From JANPCX01 sp050916095 (GTDB lineage Bacteria > Pseudomonadota > Gammaproteobacteria > Burkholderiales > Burkholderiaceae_C), in the NCBI GenBank assembly GCA_050916095.1, contig CP050901.1:1550001-1614000 (forward strand): a DNA stretch of 64,000 nt, read 5' to 3'. Below are positions 35,871-44,214 of this stretch, piece after piece (the stretch's first letter is position 1; each line of letters begins with the position of its first letter). The translations under genes were made by a program, and so were the position numbers. The notes beneath the pieces are model-generated. The model made no database searches and was not told where the DNA came from. It saw only the letters and a list, made by a program, of their open reading frames with translations.

Positions 35871-36908
35871 ATGACCCCGCGCCGCCTGCAGGCGTCCCTC
35901 GTCTTGCTCCTGTCGGGCGGGGCGTTGATGCTGGTCGCCTTGCTCGCGATAGGCACCGGTGCCGTGCGTATTGCGCCCAGTCAGGTGCTGTCCTCGCTGC
36001 TGGGCTGGGACGATCCTGCATTGAGCGAGGCCATGCGCACGGTGGTGTGGACGGTGCGCCTGCCCCGTGTGTTGCAGGGCTTGTTGGCGGGCGGTGTGCT
36101 GGCGTGTACCGGTGTGTTGATGCAGGCCTTGTTTCGCAATCCTTTGGCCGATCCGGCGCTGATTGGTGTGTCGGCGGGCGCGGCGCTGGGGGCGGTGGCC
36201 GTCATCGTGCTCGGGGCCACTTTGTTCGCGGGCTTTTCTCATGTGCTGGGTGTGTGGACCTTGCCTGTCGCTGCTTTTTTGGGCGCGCTGCTCACCACCG
36301 CCGTGGTTTTCAGTTTGGCGCGCCGAGAGGGCGTGCTGGACCCCACCACCTTGCTGCTCACGGGCATCGCCATCAATGCTCTGACCGGGGCGGGCATTGG
36401 TTTGCTCACCTATGTGGCCACCGACGAGCAGTTGCGCAACCTAACGTTCTGGAGTTTGGGCAGCCTGGGCGCAGCCACCTGGGGGTCGCTGACGGGCATC
36501 GCGCCAGCCGCACTGGCCCTGGTGGTGGCAGTGCCCCTCATCGCGGCCCCGCTCAATGCGCTCTTGCTCGGTGAGTCGGAGGCCTTGCACCTGGGGGTGG
36601 CGGTTGAAAGCCTCAAGCGCGGTGTGATCGTGCTCAGCGCCGCCGGTGCGGGTGCGGTGGTGGCCATGTGCGGTGTGATCGGCTTCATTGGTTTGATTGC
36701 ACCCCATGTTGCGCGGCTCTTGGTGGGGCCGGATCACAGACTGGTTCTGCCCCTTTCCGCAATGCTGGGTGCCACCTTGCTAACGGCTGGTGACCTGGTG
36801 GCACGCACCGCCGTGCGGCCTGCTGAATTGCCCATCGGCATACTCACGGCCCTGATCGGTGCGCCGTTTTTCTTGTGGTTGTTGCGTCACCGAGGTCGTT
36901 GGTCATGA
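35871..36908 (+). CDS. hmuU: HmuU-like haem ABC transporter permease
   Basis: The 345-residue FecCD-family permease has about ten helices. Marker stretches are VRLPRVLQGLLAGGVLACTG, LFRNPLADPALIGVSAGAALG and GVIGFIGLIAPHVARLLVGP. It lies between the HmuT and HmuV genes and overlaps HmuV by four bases, so it completes the haem importer. Confidence 0.88.
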   Translation: MTPRRLQASLVLLLSGGALMLVALLAIGTGAVRIAPSQVLSSLLGWDDPALSEAMRTVVWTVRLPRVLQGLLAGGVLACTGVLMQALFRNPLADPALIGVSAGAALGAVAVIVLGATLFAGFSHVLGVWTLPVAAFLGALLTTAVVFSLARREGVLDPTTLLLTGIAINALTGAGIGLLTYVATDEQLRNLTFWSLGSLGAATWGSLTGIAPAALALVVAVPLIAAPLNALLLGESEALHLGVAVESLKRGVIVLSAAGAGAVVAMCGVIGFIGLIAPHVARLLVGPDHRLVLPLSAMLGATLLTAGDLVARTAVRPAELPIGILTALIGAPFFLWLLRHRGRWS

Positions 36909-37681
36909 CACTGCTGCAGGTGCAAGCCCTTTCATTGCAGCGAGGTGGACGCAGCCTGTTGCAAGGCTTGACGTTTGACGTCAGCCCCGATGAGTTCGTG
37001 GCGGTGGTGGGCCCCAATGGCGCGGGCAAGTCCAGTTTGCTCAAGGCACTGTGTGCCGAGTGGCCCATTCAAGGTGATGTGGCCTTCGATGGCCGCTCGG
37101 TGCGTGCTTGGCCGCGTGATCAACTTGCCAAACGGCTCGCGGTGATGACGCAGCAGGCCACGCTGTCGTTTGACTTCAGCGTGCGCGAGGTGGTGGCCTT
37201 GGGCCGCTTGCCTCACCGTGGCGCCGGTGCCGCCGCCGACAACGAGGTCGTAGATGCGGTACTGGAGTCCCTGCAACTGCAGGGGTTGGCGGATCGTGAC
37301 TACCCCAGCCTGTCGGGCGGCGAGCGTCAGCGGGTTCAGTTTGCCCGAGCCGCTGCGCAGTTGTGGCAGGCCCAGGCCCCCAGTGTCTTGCTGCTGGACG
37401 AGCCCACCTCAGCGCTGGACCTGGCGCAGCAGCGCTGCGTGCTGGGCTGGGCCCATCAAATGTCCCGACGCGGAACGGCGGTGATCGCGGTTTTGCACGA
37501 TTTGAACCTCGCGGCCCGGCATGCCGATCGGGTGCTGATGCTGAAGAACGGCCACTTGGTGGCTCAAGGTTGTCCCCACGATGTGCTCGAACCTACCCAG
37601 ATTCAATCGGTCTTCGGTGTGCCTGTGGACCGCCAGTGGAGCAGCAGTGACCAACGGCCCGTCCTGGTGATGCTGGCTTGA
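36905..37681 (+). CDS. hmuV: HmuV-like haem ABC transporter ATPase
   Basis: The 258-residue ATPase has Walker A GPNGAGKSS, Q-loop MTQQATLSFDFSV, signature LSGGERQRVQFARAA, Walker B VLLLDEPTSALD and switch His VLHDLNLAARHAD. The phrase SFDFSVREVVALGRLPH is typical of HmuV. It is the last gene of the haem operon. The TonB gene follows after 231 bases that contain two small hairpins. Confidence 0.9.
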   Translation: MTLLQVQALSLQRGGRSLLQGLTFDVSPDEFVAVVGPNGAGKSSLLKALCAEWPIQGDVAFDGRSVRAWPRDQLAKRLAVMTQQATLSFDFSVREVVALGRLPHRGAGAAADNEVVDAVLESLQLQGLADRDYPSLSGGERQRVQFARAAAQLWQAQAPSVLLLDEPTSALDLAQQRCVLGWAHQMSRRGTAVIAVLHDLNLAARHADRVLMLKNGHLVAQGCPHDVLEPTQIQSVFGVPVDRQWSSSDQRPVLVMLA

Positions 37682-37795
37682 ATCTGAACTCGGCCATTGA
37701 CCGTACTGATCCATGATGGAACCTGTTGTCGTTGCCCTGTGCCACCGTGTTGAACCGTTGTCCCCGCCGTTGTGGCGGGCAGCATGCCCCATCCC

Positions 37796-37812
37796 GCCCC
37801 ATAAAATGGGGC
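37796..37812. other. Short hairpin upstream of tonB
   Basis: GCCCCAT-aaa-ATGGGGC is a perfect seven-base stem with a three-base loop, about 100 bases before the tonB ATG. Another small stem (cccgcc/ggcggg) lies nearby at about 37763-37779. It could be a weak terminator for hmuV; no T-run follows, so the role is unclear. The rest of 37682-37912 shows no gene. Confidence 0.35.
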
Positions 37813-37912
37813 TCGATCTCACGGCTGTCGAGCCATCCATTGCCAAAGCACGGATGAGTGATACACGGGCCTGGTATGTCGCCCAAGGCCATCTCCCCAT
37901 CTGCCACCCCGC

Positions 37913-38581
37913 ATGAATTTCTCCTCTAATCCTGAAGCCACCCGCTCGCGCTGGTGGGGTTTTGCGGCGGTGCTGGGTTTGCATGTCGTGGTGGGCTGGG
38001 CGCTGACCCAGGGCTTGGCGACGCAGGTGGTGCAGTTCGTCAAAGCCCCCGTGCAGGTCGCGTTGATTGCAGAGGCGCCACCCCCACCCCCTCCACCGCC
38101 ACCCCCCGAACCTGTGGTGCCCAAAGTGACACCACCGCAAAAAGTGGTGGCGGCCGCGCCGCCGCCTGCCGCACCGCCGGTGGTGCAGGCCGCGACCACC
38201 GAACTGCCAAGCCCCATGGTCATCACGCCCACGCCGCCTGCACCGCCGCCGCCTGAGGTGGTGGTGGCTGCGCCCCCGGCGCCGCCTGCACCTGTGGCCC
38301 CGCCGCCGCGCGCGGTGCCCCAAGCCATCGGTTTGGTTTGTCCTCAACAGGTTCAGCCTGTCATGCCACGGCGGGCTTCGCAGGACGGCATCAGCGGCCG
38401 TGTCGAGGCCCGTGCCACGGTGCGTGCGGGCAAGGTGGTGGCGGTAGAAATTCTCAGTGCCAAACCGCGCGGGGTGTTTGAAGCGGCTGTGAAACAAGCC
38501 ATGTTGCAGTACCGGTGCGATGCCTCTGCAACAGGGGATGTGTTGGCCGATCAGGTGTTCGAATTCAAGTTTGATGAATGA
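37913..38581 (+). CDS. tonB: TonB energy transducer
   Basis: The 222-residue protein has one N-terminal helix (WGFAAVLGLHVVVGWAL, with the conserved His of the SxxxH region), a long Pro/Ala/Val-rich periplasm-spanning linker (about 54-140), and a C-terminal TonB domain ending in FEFKFDE. The C-terminal part includes PVMPRRASQDGISGRVEARA and LSAKPRGVFEAAVKQAMLQ. It is followed by exbB and two exbD genes and probably energises the haem receptor, and possibly others in the window. Confidence 0.9.
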   Translation: MNFSSNPEATRSRWWGFAAVLGLHVVVGWALTQGLATQVVQFVKAPVQVALIAEAPPPPPPPPPPEPVVPKVTPPQKVVAAAPPPAAPPVVQAATTELPSPMVITPTPPAPPPPEVVVAAPPAPPAPVAPPPRAVPQAIGLVCPQQVQPVMPRRASQDGISGRVEARATVRAGKVVAVEILSAKPRGVFEAAVKQAMLQYRCDASATGDVLADQVFEFKFDE

Positions 38582-39374
38582 AAGGGTTGTTGTGCTGAAT
38601 CAAAAAAATCAGTTGAAACGAAGTTGGAAAATTCTCTTAGGGGCCAGTGCCTGCTTGCTGCCTGCTTTGGTTTTGGCGCAGACAACCGACGCTGCCGCCG
38701 TGGCCTCCGCCAACCCCTATGGCCTCAAGGCGATGTGGGAAAGTGGCGACTGGGTTTCCAAAGGCACGCTCTTCATCATGCTGGGCATGAGCCTGGGCAG
38801 TTGGAGCATCCTCGTCAGCAAACTGCGTGAGAGCTTTCAACTCGCGGCCCAGGCTCGCGCAGCACGTACGCAGTTCTTCCAGGCGGGCGATTTGCAACAG
38901 GGACTTAAGCGCCTGCCTGAGGGCACCGCCTTCCATTTCATTGCACAGCAGGCCATCACAGCGGGTGAACACCACGAGGGCACGCTCACCCAGCACATCG
39001 ACCGCAACACCTGGGTCACGATGAGCATTGAGCGCAGCGTGGGCGAAGTGCAGTCGCGCCTGCAGAACGGCCTGGCGTTTTTGGCCACCGTGGGTTCTAC
39101 AGCGCCCTTCGTTGGTTTGTTTGGCACGGTCTGGGGCATCTACCACGCACTGACGGCGATTGGCATTGCGGGCCAGGCCTCCATCGACAAGGTGGCCGGT
39201 CCGGTGGGTGAGGCCCTCATCATGACGGCCATCGGGCTGGCCGTGGCTGTGCCTGCGGTGTTGGGCTACAACTGGCTCGTGCGTCGCAACAAGGTCAACA
39301 TGGACGCGGTGCGCGGATTTGCCGCTGACTTGCATGGCGTGCTATTGGGAATGAAGAGCGTGGGCCCCCAATGA
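38574..39374 (+). CDS. exbB: ExbB proton-channel subunit
   Basis: The 266-residue MotA/TolQ/ExbB protein has an N-terminal signal-like helix (LLGASACLLPALVLAQ), a long first part before the helix GTLFIMLGMSLGSWSILVSKL, and the conserved block LAFLATVGSTAPFVGLFGTVWGIYHAL. The final helix region is EALIMTAIGLAVAVPAVLGYN. ATG 38574 overlaps the tonB stop; GTG 38592 is an alternative. The cleavable leader is typical of the larger ExbB class. Confidence 0.9.
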   Translation: MNERVVVLNQKNQLKRSWKILLGASACLLPALVLAQTTDAAAVASANPYGLKAMWESGDWVSKGTLFIMLGMSLGSWSILVSKLRESFQLAAQARAARTQFFQAGDLQQGLKRLPEGTAFHFIAQQAITAGEHHEGTLTQHIDRNTWVTMSIERSVGEVQSRLQNGLAFLATVGSTAPFVGLFGTVWGIYHALTAIGIAGQASIDKVAGPVGEALIMTAIGLAVAVPAVLGYNWLVRRNKVNMDAVRGFAADLHGVLLGMKSVGPQ

Positions 39375-39823
39375 CCCAACTCTTCGCGGCCCGTCTATTT
39401 GCCAACAACGACGCGCAAGAAGATGCGGTGAGCAGCACCATCAACACCACGCCCTTGGTGGACGTGATGCTGGTGCTGCTGATCATTTTTCTCATCACCA
39501 TTCCGGTGGTGACGCACAGCGTGGCGGTGAATTTGCCGAAGGAGCGCAATGTGGTGCGCGAGGTGGCACCACAGAACGTGCAAATTTCCGTTGACGCAAC
39601 AGGCCAAGTGTTTTGGAACGGCCTGGTGTTGAATGAAAAGTCATTGAAGTCGCGTTTGTTGGCGTTGGCCAAGACCACCCCCCAGCCCGAAGTGCACATC
39701 CACGGCGACGAGGCCGTGCCCTATGCCGTGGTGGGGCGCATTGTGCTGGCTTGCCAGCAGGCGGGCTTGATCAAACTGCACTTTGTCACCGAGCCACCCG
39801 CGCGCAGCGGAGGAGGGCGCTGA
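39371..39823 (+). CDS. exbD: ExbD subunit, first copy
   Basis: The 150-residue protein has the single helix with the proton-carrying Asp (NTTPLVDVMLVLLIIFLITIP) and a periplasmic domain (QISVDATGQVFWNGLVLNE). It overlaps exbB by four bases and the second exbD by one base. It forms the rotor-like core of the ExbBD motor. Confidence 0.9.
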   Translation: MTQLFAARLFANNDAQEDAVSSTINTTPLVDVMLVLLIIFLITIPVVTHSVAVNLPKERNVVREVAPQNVQISVDATGQVFWNGLVLNEKSLKSRLLALAKTTPQPEVHIHGDEAVPYAVVGRIVLACQQAGLIKLHFVTEPPARSGGGR

Positions 39824-40257
39824 TGGCCATGCAGATGAACACCGATGGCGTTGACGGCAACGAGCCCGAGGTGATGCTGGAGATGAACACCACGCCGCTG
39901 ATCGATGTGATGCTGGTGCTCATCATCATGCTCATCATCACCATCCCGGTTCAGTTGCATGCGGTGAACCTGGACCTGCCCAGCCAATCCACCGCTGTCC
40001 CGCCGCAGCCACCTGAAGTGGTGCTGGTGGTGGTGCAAAACGATGGCCAGGTGCTTTGGAACGGTGAACTGCTGGCGGACACCGCCTCCCTGGAAGCACG
40101 GCTGGCTGCGCTCGCGGCGCGGTCGGACGAGCCGCAGTTGCACCTGCGACCGCAGGACGCGGCCCCCTACGGCGCCGTGGCCCGTGTGCTGGCCCATGCG
40201 CAGCGCCTGGGCGTGACCCGGATGGGGCTGGTGGGGCAGGAGCGGTTTGCGCGTTGA
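39823..40257 (+). CDS. exbD: ExbD subunit, second copy
   Basis: The 144-residue paralog has the helix NTTPLIDVMLVLIIMLIITIP with its Asp, and a periplasmic domain (VVVQNDGQVLWNGELL). ATG 39823 shares its first base with the previous stop, so both ExbDs are made together. Two adjacent exbD genes suggest a mixed ExbD dimer in the motor. Confidence 0.9.
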   Translation: MAMQMNTDGVDGNEPEVMLEMNTTPLIDVMLVLIIMLIITIPVQLHAVNLDLPSQSTAVPPQPPEVVLVVVQNDGQVLWNGELLADTASLEARLAALAARSDEPQLHLRPQDAAPYGAVARVLAHAQRLGVTRMGLVGQERFAR

Positions 40258-40264
40258 CCGACAA

Positions 40265-40289
40265 ACGCCCTGATGTTCTTCGGGGGCGT
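40265..40289. terminator. Candidate bidirectional terminator hairpin
   Basis: A six-base stem (ACGCCC / GGGCGT) with a 13-base loop lies between the convergent exbD and modC genes. It is modest in strength and lacks a T-run. Confidence 0.35.
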
Positions 40290-40311
40290 GTTGGGTATTC
40301 ACTTGCTTGCC

Positions 40312-40977
40312 TCAGGGCTGCACGCAACCGTCCTGCATCTGAAACACCTCGCCGCCGAACCAGTCGATGTCTTGTGCGTCGTGGGTGATCAGCAGCACGG
40401 GAATGTTCAGTGGCCGCAGCACCGCGTCGAGTTCGGCGCGAAGGCGCGTGCGCAGCGCGCTGTCCAGGGCGGCGAAGGGCTCGTCCAGCAACAGGGCTTG
40501 GGGTTGATTCACCAGGGCGCGTGCCAATGCGGTGCGTTGCCGTTGTCCACCGGACAGCTCGTGTGGTTGTTGTGAGGCCACCGCCGTTAGTTCAAAGGCG
40601 TTCAGCCAGTGGTTCACGGTGGCGTGGTCTTGCTGTCGGCCAGGGTTGCGCCAGCCGCGTGACAGCCCAAACGCGATGTTTTGCCGCACCGTCAGATGCG
40701 GGAAAAGCGCGTAGTCCTGAAAGACAAAACCAACACGTCGTTCACAGGCGGGCAGGTTGATGCGGCGTGTGCTGTCGAACAGTGTTTGATCCCCAAAGCG
40801 GATGTGGCCGTGGCTGGGCGTTTGCAAGCCCGCCAGGGTTTGTAATGTGAGGCTTTTTCCCGCGCCCGACGGGCCGCAGATCACGCTGCGGGTTGTTTTG
40901 CAGTGCAAACGAACCCGCAGCTGGAAAGACTGCTTGGGGTCACCTACTTGCAGGCCAAAGTCGGCGTCGAAACTCAT
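40312..40977 (-). CDS. modC: ModC-like molybdate ABC transporter ATPase, short form
   Basis: The 221-residue ATPase has Walker A GPSGAGKSL, Q-loop GFVFQDYALFPHLTV, signature ELSGGQRQRTALARAL, Walker B ALLLDEPFAALD and switch His LLITHDAQDI. The PHLTV and SGGQRQR text is typical of ModC. ModC proteins usually have a C-terminal MOP/TOBE domain (total about 350 residues); here the protein stops right after the nucleotide-binding domain. ATG 40977 (start MSFDADFGLQ) is chosen; the frame is open upstream to 41133. It lies 25 bases after modB. Confidence 0.85.
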   Translation of the reverse strand: MSFDADFGLQVGDPKQSFQLRVRLHCKTTRSVICGPSGAGKSLTLQTLAGLQTPSHGHIRFGDQTLFDSTRRINLPACERRVGFVFQDYALFPHLTVRQNIAFGLSRGWRNPGRQQDHATVNHWLNAFELTAVASQQPHELSGGQRQRTALARALVNQPQALLLDEPFAALDSALRTRLRAELDAVLRPLNIPVLLITHDAQDIDWFGGEVFQMQDGCVQP

Positions 40978-41002
40978 GGGGACGACACCTTGTGTGCGGT
41001 TC

Positions 41003-41683
41003 TCACTGCGCCACCCTTCCCGGTGCGAGCCGCCCAGCCGAGAGCAGCACGGCCAAACACACCAGCGACGTGACCAAGACCAGGAAATGCGCCTGTGCAT
41101 CCTGTCCCGCCTGAACAGCCTCGTAAACAGCAATGGCCAGGGTTTGCGTTTGGCCGGGAATGCTGCCAGCGATCATCAAGGTGGCACCAAATTCACCGAG
41201 CGCGCGGGCGAAGGCCAGCAGCACACCGGCCAGAATGCCCCGCCACGCCAGCGGCAAGGTCACGCGAAAAAAAACGGCCGCTTCACCCAGGCCGAGCACA
41301 CGGGCCGCTTTTTCCAACTGCGGGTCCACGCCCTCGAAGGCGGCCCGTGCTGACTTGAGCACCAGCGGAAAGGCCACGAGCGTTGCAGCCAACACCGCAC
41401 CTTGCCAAGTGAAAATCAAACGCAGTCCGAAGGTCTCCAACAACCACGCCCCCAACGGCCCGCGCTGGCCCACCAGCACCAGCAGGTAGTAGCCCAGCAC
41501 GGTGGGCGGTAGCACCATGGGCAGGGTCAACACCGCCTCCAGCAGCTCACGGCCCCAAAAGCGCTTGCGCGCCAGCCACCAGCCCACCGCCATGCCCAAC
41601 ACGAGGTTGATCGCGGTGGCGCAACCCGCCACCTTAAGCGACAACCACAGCGGAATCCAGACTGCCTCCATGCCGGTAGACAT
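41003..41683 (-). CDS. modB: ModB molybdate ABC transporter permease
   Basis: The 226-residue permease has about five or six helices with the ModB hallmarks EAVLTLPMVLPPTVLGYYLL, RAAFEGVDPQLEKAARVLG and the EAA-like LPLAWRGILAGVLLAFARALGEFGATLM. It starts at ATG 41683 (MSTGMEAVW), 13 bases after the modA stop. Tungstate is a possible alternative substrate. Confidence 0.9.
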   Translation of the reverse strand: MSTGMEAVWIPLWLSLKVAGCATAINLVLGMAVGWWLARKRFWGRELLEAVLTLPMVLPPTVLGYYLLVLVGQRGPLGAWLLETFGLRLIFTWQGAVLAATLVAFPLVLKSARAAFEGVDPQLEKAARVLGLGEAAVFFRVTLPLAWRGILAGVLLAFARALGEFGATLMIAGSIPGQTQTLAIAVYEAVQAGQDAQAHFLVLVTSLVCLAVLLSAGRLAPGRVAQ

Positions 41684-41696
41684 CTTGTTGGACGCG

Positions 41697-42464
41697 TCAG
41701 GGCGCAGTTTGGAAACCGTAACGCGCCAACACCGCCTGGGCCGCCGGCGAGCCGACAAAAGCCAAGAACGCAGCCGCCTGGGTGGGGTTCGCGCTGCCCT
41801 TGACGGTGGCGATGGGGTAGAGGATGGCTGTAGAGGTCGGCACGGCCAGAACCCGTTTCACCCGGTCGGTGTGGGTGGCGGCGTCGGTGGCATAAACAAA
41901 ACCCGCTTCTACTTCGCCGCGCGCCACATAGTCCAAAGCCTGGCGCACGTTTTGTGCGAACACCGCTTTGGCGGCAACTTGTTGCCACAGGCCAGCGGCC
42001 ATCAAGGCCTCTTGCGCGTAGCGCCCAGCAGGCACGCCCGAAGGTTGCCCCAGGGCGATACGTTTCACCTCGGGGCGCAGCAGGTCGGCCAGCGTTTTGA
42101 TGGGCAAAGAACTGTCGCTGGGCAATACCAAGACGAGGGTATTGCCCACCAAGTCGCGGCGGGAGCCCGGTGTCAACCACGCCTGCGCTTTGTCCATCGT
42201 GACTTGGTCGGCCGAGGCGAACACATCCACCGGCGCGCCCTGGCGGATTTGTGCGAGCAAGGTGTCGGAGGCTGCGACGTTCAAGCGCACTGTCGTGCCC
42301 GGGCGCTGTGTTTCAAATGCCGCTGCAATCTCCTTGAAGGCAGGCCCCAAACTGGCCGCTGCAGACACCGTGAGATCGGCAGCATGGGCCCATGAAACAC
42401 CGCACCAAAGGGCGAGCAGTGCGACCTTCTTTTTCAGGCCAAAGCGCGGGATTGAATTCGACAT
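41697..42464 (-). CDS. modA: ModA molybdate-binding periplasmic protein
   Basis: The 255-residue binding protein has a signal peptide (KKKVALLALWCGVSWAHA) followed by ADLTVSAAASLGPAFKEIA, the usual ModA opening. Further markers are APVDVFASADQVTMDKA, LVLVLPSDSS and GEVEAGFVYATDA. ATG 42464 precedes the signal; the frame runs upstream through a repeat element but that part is not protein-like. It heads the modABC operon and faces the aldehyde dehydrogenase gene. Confidence 0.9.
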   Translation of the reverse strand: MSNSIPRFGLKKKVALLALWCGVSWAHAADLTVSAAASLGPAFKEIAAAFETQRPGTTVRLNVAASDTLLAQIRQGAPVDVFASADQVTMDKAQAWLTPGSRRDLVGNTLVLVLPSDSSLPIKTLADLLRPEVKRIALGQPSGVPAGRYAQEALMAAGLWQQVAAKAVFAQNVRQALDYVARGEVEAGFVYATDAATHTDRVKRVLAVPTSTAILYPIATVKGSANPTQAAAFLAFVGSPAAQAVLARYGFQTAP

Positions 42465-42521
42465 GGCGAAACCCGTGAAGGTTGTTGGCGACGGCGGTGA
42501 GTTTGCCACGCGGCCCCACCT

Positions 42522-42622
42522 CGTCATTCCCGCGCAGGCGGGAATCCAGTGCGTTGTGTTGGATGAACCCGTGGATGGAGTCCGGTGCAGCCCGTGGATT
42601 CCCGCTTGCGCGAAGAATGACG
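42522..42622. repeat. Dispersed inverted repeat with 27-28-base arms
   Basis: Arms at 42522-42548 (cgtcattcccgcgcaggcgg...) and 42595-42622 (tggattcccgcttgcgcgaa...) are near-complements separated by 46 bases. Such GTCATTCCCGC elements occur widely between bacterial genes. It sits between the divergent modA and aldehyde dehydrogenase genes and may carry or disturb their promoters. Confidence 0.75.
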
Positions 42623-42732
42623 GCGTGAGGGATGACCACGACGCATCCATTGGCATCTCGCATCCAGCCTTCTGTGGTTTCTCGTGGATGCGGGATACTG
42701 CATCAGCCCACCACGCCACAGCCCTCTGACGC

Positions 42733-44184
42733 ATGACCATCCTCCCACCCGCGCCTTTTGCCCGGCAGCCCGTGTCAACGCCATTGCAGGCGATCTTCGA
42801 GGGTCTGCTGTCTCAGCATCACGCCGCGTCTTTCCCCGATTGGCCCAGCCGCGCTGCACGCTTGCAAAGCTTGATCGCCATGCTGCTCGACCACCGCGAG
42901 CGCATTGCCGAGGCGATCAGTACCGACTTTGGCCACCGCAGCCGCCACGAGACCGATCTACTCGAAGTCTTCCCCAGCCTCGAAGGCCTGCGCCACGCCT
43001 TGCGTCATGGGCGAAGCTGGATGCGCGAGCGTAAGGTGCCGGTGTCGCTGTGGTTTCAGCCCGGTGCAGCCCGCATCTTGCCCCAGCCTGTGGGCGTGGT
43101 CGGCATCATCGTGCCGTGGAACTATCCGCTGCTGTTGCTGCTGGGGCCGCTCACCAGCGCCTTGGTCGCGGGCAACCGCGCCATGGTCAAGGTGTCGGAG
43201 TTCAGCCCGCGTTTTGGCACGTTGATGGGCGAGTTGTTGCCTCAGGCCTTGGGCCGCGATGTGGTGCAAGTGGTGGAGGGTGGCCCAGACGTGGCCGCCG
43301 CATTTTCCGCTTTGCCCTTTGGCCATTTGTTGTTCACGGGCTCCACCGCAGTCGGGCGGCGTGTGATGACCGCCGCCAGCGAGCACCTCGTCCCCGTCAC
43401 CTTGGAGTTGGGCGGCAAAAGCCCTGCCATCATCACCGCCGCCACGTGCGCTGACGATGCACGTTTCACCCACGCCGTTCGCCGCATCGTCAATGGCAAA
43501 GTACTCAATGCGGGGCAAACCTGCATCGCGCCCGACTACGTGCTGCTGCCTCGTGCGGCGATTGAGCGTTTCATCACCACCGCACGAATCATCCTGAGTC
43601 AGCAATACCTCGAAGGCGCGGCCAGCAACGACTACACCGGCATTGCGAGCGACCGGCACTTCGAGCGGCTGCAACAGTGGCTGTTGGATGCCACCAAATC
43701 AGGTGCCACCGCCAGCGCCGTGATGGGCCCTGCAGGCCCTGGTCAACGCAAACTGCCTTTGACCGTGCTCACTGACTGCGCGCCGGATTCAAACGTGATG
43801 CAAGAGGAAATTTTCGGGCCGCTCCTGCCCTTGGTGGCCTGCGAGACCGTTGACGACGCAGTGGCCTGGGTCAACGCGCGTCCGCACCCTCTGGCCCTGT
43901 ATCTGTTCGACGACTCCACAACCACTCAAACCCAGGTGCTGCAATCAACCATCGCCGGCGGCGTGTGCATCAACGAAACCCTGGTGCATATCGCTCAAGA
44001 CAACCTTCCATTCGGCGGCGTGGGCGCCTCGGGTATGGGCCACTACCACGGGCAGTTTGGTTTCGAGGCCATGTCCAAACTCAAGCCGGTGTTTCGGCAG
44101 TCGCGGATCAATGCCCTGGGGCTGTTGGCTCCGCCCTATGGTGGGTTGGTGGCGCGGGTGCTGAAGGTGATGTTGCGGCGGTGA
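42733..44184 (+). CDS. Coniferyl-aldehyde-type aldehyde dehydrogenase
   Basis: The 483-residue NAD(P)-dependent aldehyde dehydrogenase has VVGIIVPWNYPLLLLLGPL, cofactor loop FTGSTAVGRRVM, the general base Glu in LELGGKSP, and the catalytic Cys in NAGQTCIAPDYVLLP. The C-terminal segment GASGMGHYHGQFGFEAMSK is typical of coniferyl-aldehyde and class 3-like dehydrogenases. It stands alone, divergent from modA. The substrate is probably an aromatic or long-chain aldehyde. Confidence 0.87.
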   Translation: MTILPPAPFARQPVSTPLQAIFEGLLSQHHAASFPDWPSRAARLQSLIAMLLDHRERIAEAISTDFGHRSRHETDLLEVFPSLEGLRHALRHGRSWMRERKVPVSLWFQPGAARILPQPVGVVGIIVPWNYPLLLLLGPLTSALVAGNRAMVKVSEFSPRFGTLMGELLPQALGRDVVQVVEGGPDVAAAFSALPFGHLLFTGSTAVGRRVMTAASEHLVPVTLELGGKSPAIITAATCADDARFTHAVRRIVNGKVLNAGQTCIAPDYVLLPRAAIERFITTARIILSQQYLEGAASNDYTGIASDRHFERLQQWLLDATKSGATASAVMGPAGPGQRKLPLTVLTDCAPDSNVMQEEIFGPLLPLVACETVDDAVAWVNARPHPLALYLFDDSTTTQTQVLQSTIAGGVCINETLVHIAQDNLPFGGVGASGMGHYHGQFGFEAMSKLKPVFRQSRINALGLLAPPYGGLVARVLKVMLRR

Positions 44185-44214
44185 GAGCCTCGCTGCCGAA
44201 CGACGCCATGCGAT

